64,000 nucleotides of DNA from Niallia taxi. Lineage in GTDB: Bacteria; Bacillota; Bacilli; Bacillales; Cytobacillaceae. Positions 44,309-53,159 of this stretch are shown piece by piece. The stretch lies in NCBI RefSeq assembly GCF_004005475.1, contig NZ_RZTZ01000002.1, positions 744,001 through 808,000 of the forward strand. The letters are read 5' to 3'. The number at the start of each line of letters is the position of its first letter. The stretch's first letter is position 1. The position numbers and the translations under genes are program-made. Under the pieces are notes generated by a model that saw only the letters and a program-made list of their open reading frames with translations, had not been told where the DNA came from and ran no database searches.

Positions 44309-45022
44309 GTGAAACCTCTTTACATGTTAATAAAGGAAAAAATTGAGGCAGACATGCATTCAGGCAAACTAAAGTCAGGTATCAGGTTGCCTTCTGAAAT
44401 AGTACTTGCAGCAGAATTTAAAGTCAGCCGAGAAACCGTACGTTCCGCCATTCGCCTTCTTGAAGAAAATGGAAAGGTTTATGTTAAGCATGGGGTAGGG
44501 ACATTTGTTGTTAACCCATTGCCTAAGACACCGAATAGCTTAGAGCAGCTGATGAGTGTCACATCCATGATAAAGTATGCCGGCTTAGAGGATGGGGAAA
44601 AACGAGAGAAAATAAAGCTGGATAAGCCTACAGAGGAATGGAGAAATTTATTACAGCTCAAGGAGGACGAAGAGGTAATCATTCATGAAAGAATCCGAAC
44701 GGCGAATGATGAACCTGTTGTGTTTTCTCAGAATGTCATAGCGGAATCACTTGTTAAGAAAAAAATGATTAATCAAGGCTCAATCGGCTCTCTATTCGAT
44801 TACTTAAAAAAAGAATGCAATATTGATATCGCTAGAGCTACAACGGAAATTGTTGTTCCCCTTCATACAGATCGTAATTGTCATAAGCTGCTTATTCATC
44901 CAGAAACGACTGTTTTATTATTAAAGCAACTTCATTACGATCATCAAAACCGCCCCGTTCTATATTCATTAGATTATTTTAGGAATGACGTTTTTACATT
45001 CACTGTAAATAGAACAAGATAA
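44309..45022 (+). CDS. GntR-family regulator, HutC/UTRA type, of the ABC-PHP operon
   Basis: 237 residues, GTG start behind AGAGGGAGG. Winged helix-turn-helix at 1-68 (RLPSEIVLAAEFKVSRETVR, AIRLLEENGKVYVKHGVGT) and a UTRA domain from about 95 (EEVIIHERIRTANDEPVVFS, VLYSLDYFRND). It lies upstream of an ABC importer and a PHP hydrolase and should control them. The layout recalls PhnR of 2-aminoethylphosphonate loci, but no phosphonate-degrading enzyme is present, so the ligand is open. A terminator separates it from the ABC genes. Confidence 0.9.
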   Translation: MKPLYMLIKEKIEADMHSGKLKSGIRLPSEIVLAAEFKVSRETVRSAIRLLEENGKVYVKHGVGTFVVNPLPKTPNSLEQLMSVTSMIKYAGLEDGEKREKIKLDKPTEEWRNLLQLKEDEEVIIHERIRTANDEPVVFSQNVIAESLVKKKMINQGSIGSLFDYLKKECNIDIARATTEIVVPLHTDRNCHKLLIHPETTVLLLKQLHYDHQNRPVLYSLDYFRNDVFTFTVNRTR

Positions 45023-45046
45023 GAATTAATAGGCTCAAAGAGTTGG

Positions 45047-45087
45047 AAAACCAATCTATTTTTTTAATGGATTGGTTTTTTGTTTTT
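45047..45087 (+). terminator. Intrinsic terminator of the GntR gene
   Basis: AAAACCAATC / GATTGGTTTT with a 13-base loop and a long T-rich tail. Confidence 0.88.
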
Positions 45088-45148
45088 TAAAAGAAGTCTA
45101 GACAACTAAACGGAATATAAAAGAAAGTTATGAATATTTACAAGAAAA

Positions 45149-45208
45149 CAACAAATGGATGAAAGATTATTAATAATCATTTGTTAAATTAAAGCTAAGA
45201 GGTATAGA
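45149..45208 (+). promoter_or_regulatory. ABC operon promoter with nested palindromes
   Basis: Perfect palindrome GATTATTAATAATC (45165-45178), flanked by AACAAAT and ATTTGTT, abuts a promoter TTGTTA (45181-45186), 16 bases, TATAGA (45203-45208). A likely binding site for the GntR protein. Confidence 0.6.
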
Positions 45209-45256
45209 CTTCTTATTTGGAAAAATCATTACCTGAACAGGAGAGGAGAAGAGATA

Positions 45257-46078
45257 TTGTGGTATTTTAAAACACTTGGTAAGGGGAAAATAGTCGAATT
45301 CATTCTACTTGCGATTTTCCTGCTATTCTTTTTTGGGCCCTTATTAAATTTACTGTTACTAGCGTTTTCTGGTGAGTGGCAATATCCTGATGCTTTGCCA
45401 AAGTCTTGGTCATTGGAATGGTGGAGCTTCGTCTTAGCAGATGAGTCAATCGTAAGATCAATGTGGTTATCTTTTCTTATTGCAGCGATTGTTACCTTGA
45501 TTTCCCTTATTATTTGTATTCCTGCAGCATATGCGTTTGCACGCATCAGTTTTCCATTAAGAAGGTTTTTTCTTTTCTCCTTCTTGCTGACTAATGCTTT
45601 TCCGAAAATGGGATTATATGTTGCAATCGCCGTTTTATTTTATCAATACAACCTTATGAATACATTCATTGGGATTATATTAATACATCTAATTAATACG
45701 CTTATGCTCATGACCTGGATTCCTTCTGCTGCATTTGAGAATGTTCATCGTTCACAAGAGGAATCTGCTCGCGATGCTGGGGCATCTCCGTTAAAGGTAT
45801 TCTGGTATATCACTTTGCCGATGGCTAAGCCGGGGATTATTGTGGCGTCTGTTTTTACCTTCCTATCTTCCTTAGATGAAGCACAAGGAACCTTATTAGT
45901 AGGAATACCAGACTATAAAACGATGCCAGTTATCATGTATTCCATCATAGCGGACTATCCAAGTACAGCAGGTGCAGTGTTTTCGGTGATATTGACACTT
46001 CCAACGATCATTTTGCTATTTGCCGCTAGAAAATTTGTTGGGGCAGATTCATTTGCTAACGGAATGCGTCTTAAATAA
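45257..46078 (+). CDS. ABC transporter permease (PotC/PhnV-like)
   Basis: 273 residues with about six helices (FILLAIFLLFFFGPLLNLLL first). The EAA loop EESARDAGASPLKVFWYITLPMAKPG marks an ABC importer permease of the spermidine/phosphonate/Fe type. TTG start behind AGGAGAGGAG. First of four importer genes; pairs with the second permease at 48362 and the ATPase at 46118. The substrate is not deducible from this subunit. Confidence 0.9.
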   Translation: MWYFKTLGKGKIVEFILLAIFLLFFFGPLLNLLLLAFSGEWQYPDALPKSWSLEWWSFVLADESIVRSMWLSFLIAAIVTLISLIICIPAAYAFARISFPLRRFFLFSFLLTNAFPKMGLYVAIAVLFYQYNLMNTFIGIILIHLINTLMLMTWIPSAAFENVHRSQEESARDAGASPLKVFWYITLPMAKPGIIVASVFTFLSSLDEAQGTLLVGIPDYKTMPVIMYSIIADYPSTAGAVFSVILTLPTIILLFAARKFVGADSFANGMRLK

Positions 46079-46117
46079 CGCTTGCAATCAAACGTACAGA
46101 AAGGAAGGTAATCTAGC

Positions 46118-47221
46118 GTGTCAATTAGCTTATCAATAACTAATTTAAGTAAAATTTATCCTACAGGAGAAGGTGTTAAAAGCTTTTCCTTAGATATTCA
46201 ACATGGAGAAATGGTTACGTTGCTTGGGCCTTCAGGCTGTGGGAAATCTACTGTCCTTCGCAGTGTTGGCGGATTTATCGAGCCCAATGATGGATCCATC
46301 ATAATCGATGGGAATGAGGTGAACCACCTTCCTCCTGAAAAGAGGCCAAGTGCAATGGTTTTCCAAAGCTATAATTTGTGGCCGCATATGACTGTATTTA
46401 ATAATCTAGCATTTAGCTTAAAGCTTAAGAAAATGAAGAAAGCTCCTATTATCGATAAAGTGAAATGGGCACTAAATCTAGTTCAACTACAAGGCTATGA
46501 AAAGAAGTTTCCAAGTGAATTATCTGGAGGTCAACAACAAAGGGTTGCCTTGGCACGCGCCTTGCTTCTTGAACCGAAAGTACTGTTGTTGGATGAACCG
46601 TTTTCTGCTCTTGATGCAAAATTAAGACACGAATTACGGGAAGAACTGCGAGAGATTCAAGCAAAACAGCAGCTTACCATGCTATTTGTGACACATGATC
46701 AAGAAGAAGCATTAGCCATCTCTGATCGAATTGTTGTTATGAACAAAGGTGAAGTGGAGCAAATTGATTCTCCGCAAAATATTTATAATTATCCTGCATC
46801 CCTGTTTGTTGCTCAATTTATTGGAAAGATGAACTTCCTAACAGGTTATGCGGAAGGAAACAAAATTCATATTGGTTCACTTAACTTTCCTAATATGAAT
46901 CGATATAACAAATCGGTGACTGTTGCTGTTAGACCAGAGGATGTTGTGCTTGCAAGTGAAGTCGAAAATGGCCTTGAGGCAATGATTGAAAAAGTGATGA
47001 TGTTAGGTCATTACGCAGAGGTCAGCTTGAAAACAGAGTTTGGGATTATAAAAATGTTTATTGATCGCAGTGAAATAAGTCAATTTAAAATGCACCAAAA
47101 TATCCGCATAACGTTCGCAACCATTCAAACCTTTACAGATGAACAGGACATACATACTAATGGTTATTCAAAAATACCAAATCTAACTAAAGAGGAGATT
47201 GAAGTATATGAAAAAGTCTAA
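46118..47221 (+). CDS. ABC transporter ATPase (PotA/FbpC-like with TOBE domain)
   Basis: 367 residues, GTG start behind AAAGGAAGG. Walker A GPSGCGKST 37-45, Q-loop FQSYNLWPHMTVFNN, signature LSGGQQQRVALARAL near 136, Walker B VLLLDEP near 156, H-loop VTHDQEEA, then a C-terminal TOBE domain (TVAVRPEDVVLASE) from about 265. It energises import through the permeases at 45257 and 48362. Its last 14 bases overlap the binding-protein gene. Confidence 0.94.
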   Translation: MSISLSITNLSKIYPTGEGVKSFSLDIQHGEMVTLLGPSGCGKSTVLRSVGGFIEPNDGSIIIDGNEVNHLPPEKRPSAMVFQSYNLWPHMTVFNNLAFSLKLKKMKKAPIIDKVKWALNLVQLQGYEKKFPSELSGGQQQRVALARALLLEPKVLLLDEPFSALDAKLRHELREELREIQAKQQLTMLFVTHDQEEALAISDRIVVMNKGEVEQIDSPQNIYNYPASLFVAQFIGKMNFLTGYAEGNKIHIGSLNFPNMNRYNKSVTVAVRPEDVVLASEVENGLEAMIEKVMMLGHYAEVSLKTEFGIIKMFIDRSEISQFKMHQNIRITFATIQTFTDEQDIHTNGYSKIPNLTKEEIEVYEKV

Positions 47222-48365
47222 ATCATTAAAAAGAATGTTAACAGGAACAATATTAGCTGTCAGTACCTTTTCATTAGTTGCGTGTAATTCTAGCGAGACA
47301 AACAGTGCGGCAAGTGGAGGGGAAGATGTAACTAAAATATCTCTATACAGTTCAGGCTCTCAAAATGTTGAGACTTTCTGGGAAACGGTTATTCCTAAAT
47401 TTGAAGAAGCACATAAGGATATTGATGTGAATTTCGTATTTGTTCCGTCTGGGACAGGTGGACAGGCTACAATTGATCGAATTGTTGCAGCTAAAAAAGC
47501 AAATAAAGATTCTGAGATTGATATTTATGAAGGAGCACTTGCAGATATTATCCGCAGCGAAGAGGAGGGCGGGTTGTTTTATGAACTTTCAACAGATTCT
47601 ATTAAAAATCTAGAGAATGTTCAAGCAGAAAACCTAGAGGGTACACAAAATCTAGCAGTTCCTTATCGTGCATCATCAGTTGTGCTCGCGTACAATTCAG
47701 ACAAAGTAAAGGATGTTCCGACAACGGCAGCAGAATTGAATGCTTGGATAGAAAAAAATCCAGGTCGCTTTGCTTACAATGATCCAAATACAGGTGGAGC
47801 AGGAAGCTCATTTGTTCTCTCAACTGTTTATAACGAACTCGATGATAATGCTATGAATGTTCAGGATGAAAGTATTATGAAAAGCTGGGACAAAGGAATT
47901 CAAATACTAAAGGACATGGCACCAAACCTTTATAAATCAGGAGTATATCCGAAAAAGAATCAAGGAACGGTTGACCTGCTTGCTAATGGTGAGGTTGATA
48001 TGATTCCAGCTTGGTCTGATATGGCTTTAGAACAAATAAATTCAAAATTATTGCCGGATACTACTAAATTAACACAAATCGATCCAGCTTTTACTGGTGG
48101 ACCAGCTTATTTAATGGCTGTGGATAATGGTAATGATGAACGTAAGGAAGCCTCTGAAACGTTCCTGGATTATGTTCTTACTCAAGATGTGCAGAAACTG
48201 GTTATAGATACAATGTACGGCTATCCAGGTATTAAATGGGACCTATTGCCAGCAGAGGATCAAAAGAAATTTGAAGCAGTCAGTGGCGGTTACCGTACTT
48301 TTAACGGGGGCGATCTAGCAAGTGAATTAATGAAAGTCTGGCAAAAAGAGGTAGCGAGTCAATGA
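47208..48365 (+). CDS. Extracellular solute-binding lipoprotein
   Basis: 385 residues from ATG 47208, which overlaps the ATPase stop by 14 bases; a TTG at 47199 is less likely given GAGGAG at 47190-47195. Lipobox FSLVAC gives a lipid-anchored Cys. The mature part (VTKISLYSSGSQNVETFWET, VFVPSGTGGQATIDRI, VPYRASSVVLAYNSD) has the cluster fold of iron, phosphonate or polyamine-type binding proteins. The stop overlaps the next permease start (ATGA). It determines the operon's substrate, which I cannot name. Confidence 0.9.
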   Translation: MKKSKSLKRMLTGTILAVSTFSLVACNSSETNSAASGGEDVTKISLYSSGSQNVETFWETVIPKFEEAHKDIDVNFVFVPSGTGGQATIDRIVAAKKANKDSEIDIYEGALADIIRSEEEGGLFYELSTDSIKNLENVQAENLEGTQNLAVPYRASSVVLAYNSDKVKDVPTTAAELNAWIEKNPGRFAYNDPNTGGAGSSFVLSTVYNELDDNAMNVQDESIMKSWDKGIQILKDMAPNLYKSGVYPKKNQGTVDLLANGEVDMIPAWSDMALEQINSKLLPDTTKLTQIDPAFTGGPAYLMAVDNGNDERKEASETFLDYVLTQDVQKLVIDTMYGYPGIKWDLLPAEDQKKFEAVSGGYRTFNGGDLASELMKVWQKEVASQ

Positions 48366-49234
48366 GTAGGGTAGTTGCCTTAAAAGAGAGTTTTGTCATT
48401 CAGAAAAAAACAAAATTAGCAGTGTTAGGAATAGGGCTTGTTATGCCCTCTTTCCTAACGTTGCTTGTTTTGGTGATCTATCCAGTCGCCCTTGCGATAA
48501 TGGAGAGCTTTCAAAATGAAGAGGATGCCTTTTCACTTGAGAACTATCAATATATTTTTACAGAGCCATTAATCTTGCAAAGCATTCAACATACTTTAGT
48601 AATTACGTTCATTTCTTGTTTTTTAACTTTAGGATTAAGCTATCTATTAGCTATTTATCTTAACTTTAGTAACAGTATTTTTTCTAAAATAATCAACAAG
48701 CTGTATTTTATTCCATTGTTTATTCCGGGCGTTATCGCCATATATGGATTTTTGAATTTTTATCGGGATAATGGCTGGGTTGCAAGAATCATTGGTGAAA
48801 ACAATATGCCCTCCATTATTTATGATATGAAAGGCCTATTAATGATTAATGTGTGGTTTAATATTCCCTTTACAACCATGCTGTTATTATCGGCTCTACA
48901 AGCCATTCCTCGGTCTGTCATTGAAAGTGCAAAAGATACGGGGGCATCAAGGCTCAGGCTGTTTATTCATTTCATACTTCCTCTTTCCTATAAGACAATG
49001 CTTGTTGCTTTAACGTTTCTGTTTATGGGCTTAATTGGCAGCTTTACAGCACCCTTTCTTATCGATCGGAATGCGCCGCAAATGCTAGGTGTATCCATGC
49101 AGCAGCATTTCTCCGTATACAATGAGATCGGCCAATCAAGCGCACTTGCTGTTTTTATGTTTGTATTATGCTCCATTGTAGGCTATGTATATATTCAAAA
49201 TAATATGAAAAAGTCAAAGAAGGATATGTTCTAA
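48362..49234 (+). CDS. ABC transporter permease (PotB/PhnU-like)
   Basis: 290 residues with about six helices. The EAA loop IESAKDTGASRLRLFIHFILPLS is intact. Start ATG is inside the stop of the binding-protein gene (ATGA), so the two are translationally coupled. With the permease at 45257 it forms a heterodimeric channel; it is unusual that the two permease genes are split to either side of the ATPase and binding-protein genes. Confidence 0.9.
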   Translation: MSRVVALKESFVIQKKTKLAVLGIGLVMPSFLTLLVLVIYPVALAIMESFQNEEDAFSLENYQYIFTEPLILQSIQHTLVITFISCFLTLGLSYLLAIYLNFSNSIFSKIINKLYFIPLFIPGVIAIYGFLNFYRDNGWVARIIGENNMPSIIYDMKGLLMINVWFNIPFTTMLLLSALQAIPRSVIESAKDTGASRLRLFIHFILPLSYKTMLVALTFLFMGLIGSFTAPFLIDRNAPQMLGVSMQQHFSVYNEIGQSSALAVFMFVLCSIVGYVYIQNNMKKSKKDMF

Positions 49235-49258
49235 TTTTAAATTAGGGAGATGGTTAGG

Positions 49259-50527
49259 ATGACGGTATTAAACCCTGCAAAATTAAAGCATTTAGAGCGG
49301 TATCAATCTAGCTTTATTATTGAGGAAAAAGGCTATTATGCTGTGAATCTTAGGGCGTTGGCATCTACCTCTTGGCAGGAGGAAAATAATGAATCACTAA
49401 TGCTGAGATTGTATGTGAATCAAGTGCATCATCAAGATATTATATTATTTTATGGAAGCAATAGCTTCACATATAAGCGTCTTCTTGGCTTAATGGAGTC
49501 TGGAACATACGAAATGGAATGGCTTTGTGAATCACCTCGAAACAGGGAAGCTTTTGCTCAGCTTGAAAGCTGTACGCTAGAAAAATTAGCTTTAACTGAT
49601 CGAGAAACACTTGCTGTTCAATATGCTCCTAAGCTTTACGGACGTGCAGTGTACAGCCAATTTGATAATTTGTTTACGGACACTCCTTTAGAAATGATTT
49701 ATTTTTTTGATAAATGGGAAAAAGGGGCGGTAATTGAATATCATATGGTTTTTAGTCATGAAGATGAGGGGACACCTGCGGTTCTGTTAATGTCAAAGTG
49801 GGGGCGTTTATTAGATATTGAATATATGGCAAGCATTTATTTGAATGAACAGAATGAAGTAGAATATGTTGAATATCAAGGGGCTGAGCATCAGGTGAAA
49901 TCATATCAAGTAAATGATAACCAGATTATTCTTCAAACAGCTACCTGCAATGGGAACTTTACAGATGAAATTACAAGTTCCTACCATTTCTCCTTTATTC
50001 CAAGCTACGAATGGAAAATAGAAAACGAGGCTCGAGAAACAGTGATGGTGCGTTTTCCTTATATCAATCATGTCATGAAATGGGAAGCGGAGAGACAGTT
50101 GAAGAATTCTCCCTTGCCTTATAATAAAATCGAAAATGTGAATCAGTATATTTATATTCAATCCTCAGTATGGGGAATGGAGCTTGGCAGCCCAAGTGTG
50201 GATTTTCTTTGCCGGACTAAAGGTGACAACGAGTGGTACTCGAGTTCTTTACATAATAAAAAGTTAGGCGAATTCTCAGCAGCCTATACTGGTCCCTACA
50301 ATCACTTTGGAACAGCTATTTGTCTGCCTGAAGGGAAATCAATGGAAGATATAGTGGAAATAAAGATTGCTCTTATTAATGATAAACTGCCTCAAGTCAA
50401 CGTGAGAAATGTGCAGGTATTCGCTTACGATGAAAATAATGACATGAGAAAATATATAGAAAAAGCCTTTGACGAAAATTTAGACAGAATAGAATCGGAA
50501 ATGACTATTTGGCGAAAAGAGATGTAA
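49259..50527 (+). CDS. Unknown protein of the ABC-PHP operon
   Basis: 422 residues from ATG 49259; GGGAG at 49244-49248 gives ten-base spacing, whereas ATG 49250 would abut it. No signal peptide and no membrane helix, so it should be cytosolic. The chain is rich in aromatic and beta-forming residues, suggesting stacked beta-sandwich modules (YYAVNLRALASTSWQ; YEWKIENEARETVMVRFPY; FGTAICLPEGKSMEDI). I recognise no catalytic motif and no family. It lies 24 bases after a permease gene and 20 before the PHP hydrolase gene, so it should act on the same imported compound. Confidence 0.75.
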   Translation: MTVLNPAKLKHLERYQSSFIIEEKGYYAVNLRALASTSWQEENNESLMLRLYVNQVHHQDIILFYGSNSFTYKRLLGLMESGTYEMEWLCESPRNREAFAQLESCTLEKLALTDRETLAVQYAPKLYGRAVYSQFDNLFTDTPLEMIYFFDKWEKGAVIEYHMVFSHEDEGTPAVLLMSKWGRLLDIEYMASIYLNEQNEVEYVEYQGAEHQVKSYQVNDNQIILQTATCNGNFTDEITSSYHFSFIPSYEWKIENEARETVMVRFPYINHVMKWEAERQLKNSPLPYNKIENVNQYIYIQSSVWGMELGSPSVDFLCRTKGDNEWYSSSLHNKKLGEFSAAYTGPYNHFGTAICLPEGKSMEDIVEIKIALINDKLPQVNVRNVQVFAYDENNDMRKYIEKAFDENLDRIESEMTIWRKEM

Positions 50528-50547
50528 GGATGGTGTAAAACAACAAG

Positions 50548-52089
50548 ATGAGAGAAAAAGAGAATCATATATTATTTGAAATCAATTCAACAATAACGAA
50601 TAAAAGTACACAATCACATATCCAACACAGCTTTTTTGTGCCGGAAGATACGGACGTAATTTATGTGGATTTTTCTTTTGACCCACCACATCAATCAGAT
50701 ATAAATGAAAATAAACGATTAAGTGAAGAAGCTTCTACCTATTATGAAGCAAAGCTTTCGCAAAATGAAATCATTAGAAACCTGCTAACAATATCCATTG
50801 ATGATGATGATGGCTTTAGAGGGGCGCGTCATTATCATTCACCTATCCAACATCATATGATTAGTGCGTTTAATTCAACCCCAGGATTCCTTAATAAAAG
50901 AAATCCTGCCGGGCTATGGTCTGTTACCGTAAGCATTCATGCATTGGTAACAGAGAGCTGTACATATAAGCTTCGTATATATAAAAGGCACCATTTGGGA
51001 ATCGAAACGGTTATACCATGGCGAGATAGGCCGCTAAATAAACAAATAAAAGATAATGACTCAAGTATTCCAGCATATCCCTCTCTAGTAGGTCCTGTTA
51101 GGTGGGTGCCATCTGAACTGCATACACATACATTTCATAGTGATGGGAAACAGTCGCTGTTGGAAATGGTAGAAGCTGCTAAGGAAATGGGCCTTAAAGC
51201 AGTCGTTATGACAGATCATAATACTATCAGCCCTTTTGAGGAAATGGAGCAAGCAGAAGATCAAACAGGTCTGCATATTCTGTATGGTTTGGAATGGACG
51301 ACATTTTACGGACACCTACTAACGATAGGATATGATTCGCCAACCTACACGGATTGGCGACTAATTGGACCATTAGATATTGAAAAAGGTATTAAAAACA
51401 TTCGGCACCATGACGCCTTGGTTGGAATAGCCCACCCGTTTCGGATCGGTAATCCAATCGGCACTGGCTGTCACTGGGAATTCCCTCTTGAATCCATTAA
51501 TATGGTTGATTTTATTGAAGTATGGAATTCTACAAGACCAGGGTCGAAAGCATATAATCAGCGGGCCTTTTTATATTGGACAGAACTGTTAAATAAAGGC
51601 TATAGAATAACAGCAACTGCAGGAAGGGATTGGCATCATAATGAAGAAATAAATCCTTTACCTGCATTAACTTATGTACAAATGTCTCAAGGCAGTGCAG
51701 AAAAAGATACGTTCAGAACTGCTTTTTTACAGTCTATCCGTGCAGGGCGAATCAGTATTTCATATGGAAAACCACTTGAACTTATCGTGACCCACGAGGA
51801 CATGACTTATAGTGTTGGTGATGCAATCGATAGAGTGGAAAATCAGCCATTAATTGTCCAAGTTTCGTCAGAGGGATGGGAATATAATAGCCGCATTGAT
51901 AGTAAGAATGCTGTCTTGGTTGTAGTAACAAATACTGGGGAAATACTACATGGCAGCCCTGGGCTGTTACAGCTTCAAGCTGATATAAAGGAAACAGAAG
52001 TAAAATGGATTCGATCAGAATTATATGCATCAGTTGATAATGGCACAGCAGAGCTGGTCGCCTTTACTAATCCGATATATATCAGGTGA
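50548..52089 (+). CDS. PHP-domain metallohydrolase, CehA/McbA-like
   Basis: 513 residues, cytosolic. An N-terminal beta-rich part of about 180 residues (WSVTVSIHALVTESCTYKLRI) precedes the PHP domain. Metal-binding motifs are complete: HTHTFHSDG 192-200, TDHNT from 222, the GLEWTTFYGHLL region, AHPFR and GRDWHHN. PHP enzymes use two or three metals to cleave phosphoesters; the CehA/McbA branch includes carbamate and other ester hydrolases. Last gene of the importer operon, so it likely hydrolyses the imported substrate, perhaps a phosphodiester. That is inference. Confidence 0.88.
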   Translation: MREKENHILFEINSTITNKSTQSHIQHSFFVPEDTDVIYVDFSFDPPHQSDINENKRLSEEASTYYEAKLSQNEIIRNLLTISIDDDDGFRGARHYHSPIQHHMISAFNSTPGFLNKRNPAGLWSVTVSIHALVTESCTYKLRIYKRHHLGIETVIPWRDRPLNKQIKDNDSSIPAYPSLVGPVRWVPSELHTHTFHSDGKQSLLEMVEAAKEMGLKAVVMTDHNTISPFEEMEQAEDQTGLHILYGLEWTTFYGHLLTIGYDSPTYTDWRLIGPLDIEKGIKNIRHHDALVGIAHPFRIGNPIGTGCHWEFPLESINMVDFIEVWNSTRPGSKAYNQRAFLYWTELLNKGYRITATAGRDWHHNEEINPLPALTYVQMSQGSAEKDTFRTAFLQSIRAGRISISYGKPLELIVTHEDMTYSVGDAIDRVENQPLIVQVSSEGWEYNSRIDSKNAVLVVVTNTGEILHGSPGLLQLQADIKETEVKWIRSELYASVDNGTAELVAFTNPIYIR

Positions 52090-52108
52090 ATACCTGAAGT
52101 TAAGAACT

Positions 52109-52149
52109 GAGTAGGGTGTGTCCGGTAGGGAGCCAGACTCACCCTATTC
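52109..52149 (+). terminator. Hairpin ending the ABC-PHP operon
   Basis: GAGTAGGGTG / CACCCTATTC with further pairing inside (GTC / GAC); no T-run but well placed 19 bases after the stop. Confidence 0.6.
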
Positions 52150-52210
52150 ATTTCCTGCACTAACCCTATTCAAACTATAATTCCTTCTTCAAAAATTTCA
52201 TTTTTTCATG

Positions 52211-52274
52211 CTTACAATTAAGTGTAAGGATAAAGTCTACTTCTTTGACAAAATAAACTTACTAATGGTAAGTT
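52211..52274 (+). promoter_or_regulatory. Two related inverted repeats upstream of a nitroreductase gene
   Basis: CTTACAATTAAGTGTAAG (52211-52228) and AACTTACTAATGGTAAGTT (52256-52274) share the CTTAC...GTAAG core. A TTGACA (52245-52250) lies between them. Spacing and symmetry suggest a MarR- or HxlR-type repressor, as for quinone-responsive nitroreductase genes. Confidence 0.6.
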
Positions 52275-52323
52275 AGTTATTGTATACAATTACTACATAT
52301 ACATTAGGAGGAGTGAAATTAAA

Positions 52324-52938
52324 ATGTCACAATTAGAACAAGTTATTAAAAGTCGCAAATCAGTTAGGGCATATGACCCTGAATTTAAAATAGACAAAAA
52401 AGAACTGGAAGAAATTTTAGAAATTGCTTCTAGTGCACCTTCTTCTAGTAATTTACAAGCTTGGAGATTTATTGTTATCCAAGATCAAGAGAAGAAAAAG
52501 GAATTAACACCATTTGGTAACAACCAAGCAGCAATTGATGCATCCTCGGCTATTATCGCAGTAATTGGAGATGCAGAAGCATATAAAAATGCTCAGGAAA
52601 TTTATGCGCAAAACGTTGAACTAGGCTATATGGACCAATCTATTGCTGAGACATATGCTACTAATACGTATAATTCCTATTCTAAGCTTCCACAGCAAGT
52701 GTTATCTCAATTTGCTAGCTATGATGCTGGATTAATCTCTATGCAAATTCTTTTATTAGCAAAAGACCGTGGATATGACACGTTAGTTATGGGTGGATTT
52801 GATAAAGTGGATTTTGCAAAGCGTTTCGAATTACCAGAGAATCAATTCCCAATTGCACTTATTGCTCTAGGAAAAGCAAAAGCGCCTGCATTTAATTCAA
52901 GTCGTTTACCTTTAGAAAAAATTGTGACATTTTATTAA
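52324..52938 (+). CDS. Nitroreductase-family protein, MhqN-like
   Basis: 204 residues. Family signature: VIKSRKSVRAYDPEFKI at the N-terminus, ASSAPSSSNLQAWRFIVIQ, and LAKDRGYDTLVMGGFDK. FMN-dependent NAD(P)H oxidoreductase. Similar B. subtilis proteins (MhqN) are induced by quinones and azo compounds. ATG behind TAGGAGGAG. Upstream palindromes suggest an inducible repressor; the repressor gene is not adjacent. Different from the YdgI-like member at 22630. Confidence 0.9.
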   Translation: MSQLEQVIKSRKSVRAYDPEFKIDKKELEEILEIASSAPSSSNLQAWRFIVIQDQEKKKELTPFGNNQAAIDASSAIIAVIGDAEAYKNAQEIYAQNVELGYMDQSIAETYATNTYNSYSKLPQQVLSQFASYDAGLISMQILLLAKDRGYDTLVMGGFDKVDFAKRFELPENQFPIALIALGKAKAPAFNSSRLPLEKIVTFY

Positions 52939-52948
52939 TAATAAAGAA

Positions 52949-52996
52949 AGGCTATTTGCATGAGAAGACTATTCTGAGCAAATAGTCTTTTTTTTG
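52949..52996 (+). terminator. Intrinsic terminator of the nitroreductase gene
   Basis: GGCTATTTGC / GCAAATAGTC with one G-T pair, 18-base loop, nine T. Confidence 0.85.
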
Positions 52997-53159
52997 TAAA
53001 AGAAGGTTGTTTTACTGTAATCGCACTTTTTGCTGTTGATAATTTGTGGCTCAGTCACTTTAGCGGGAAAGCCTGACACATATTTCGTTTGAGAAATTTT
53101 TAGGGAAAGAAGGTAATTTAGTTTTTGGGAAAGAAGTTTATTGAAAAGGAGGTAATCTT

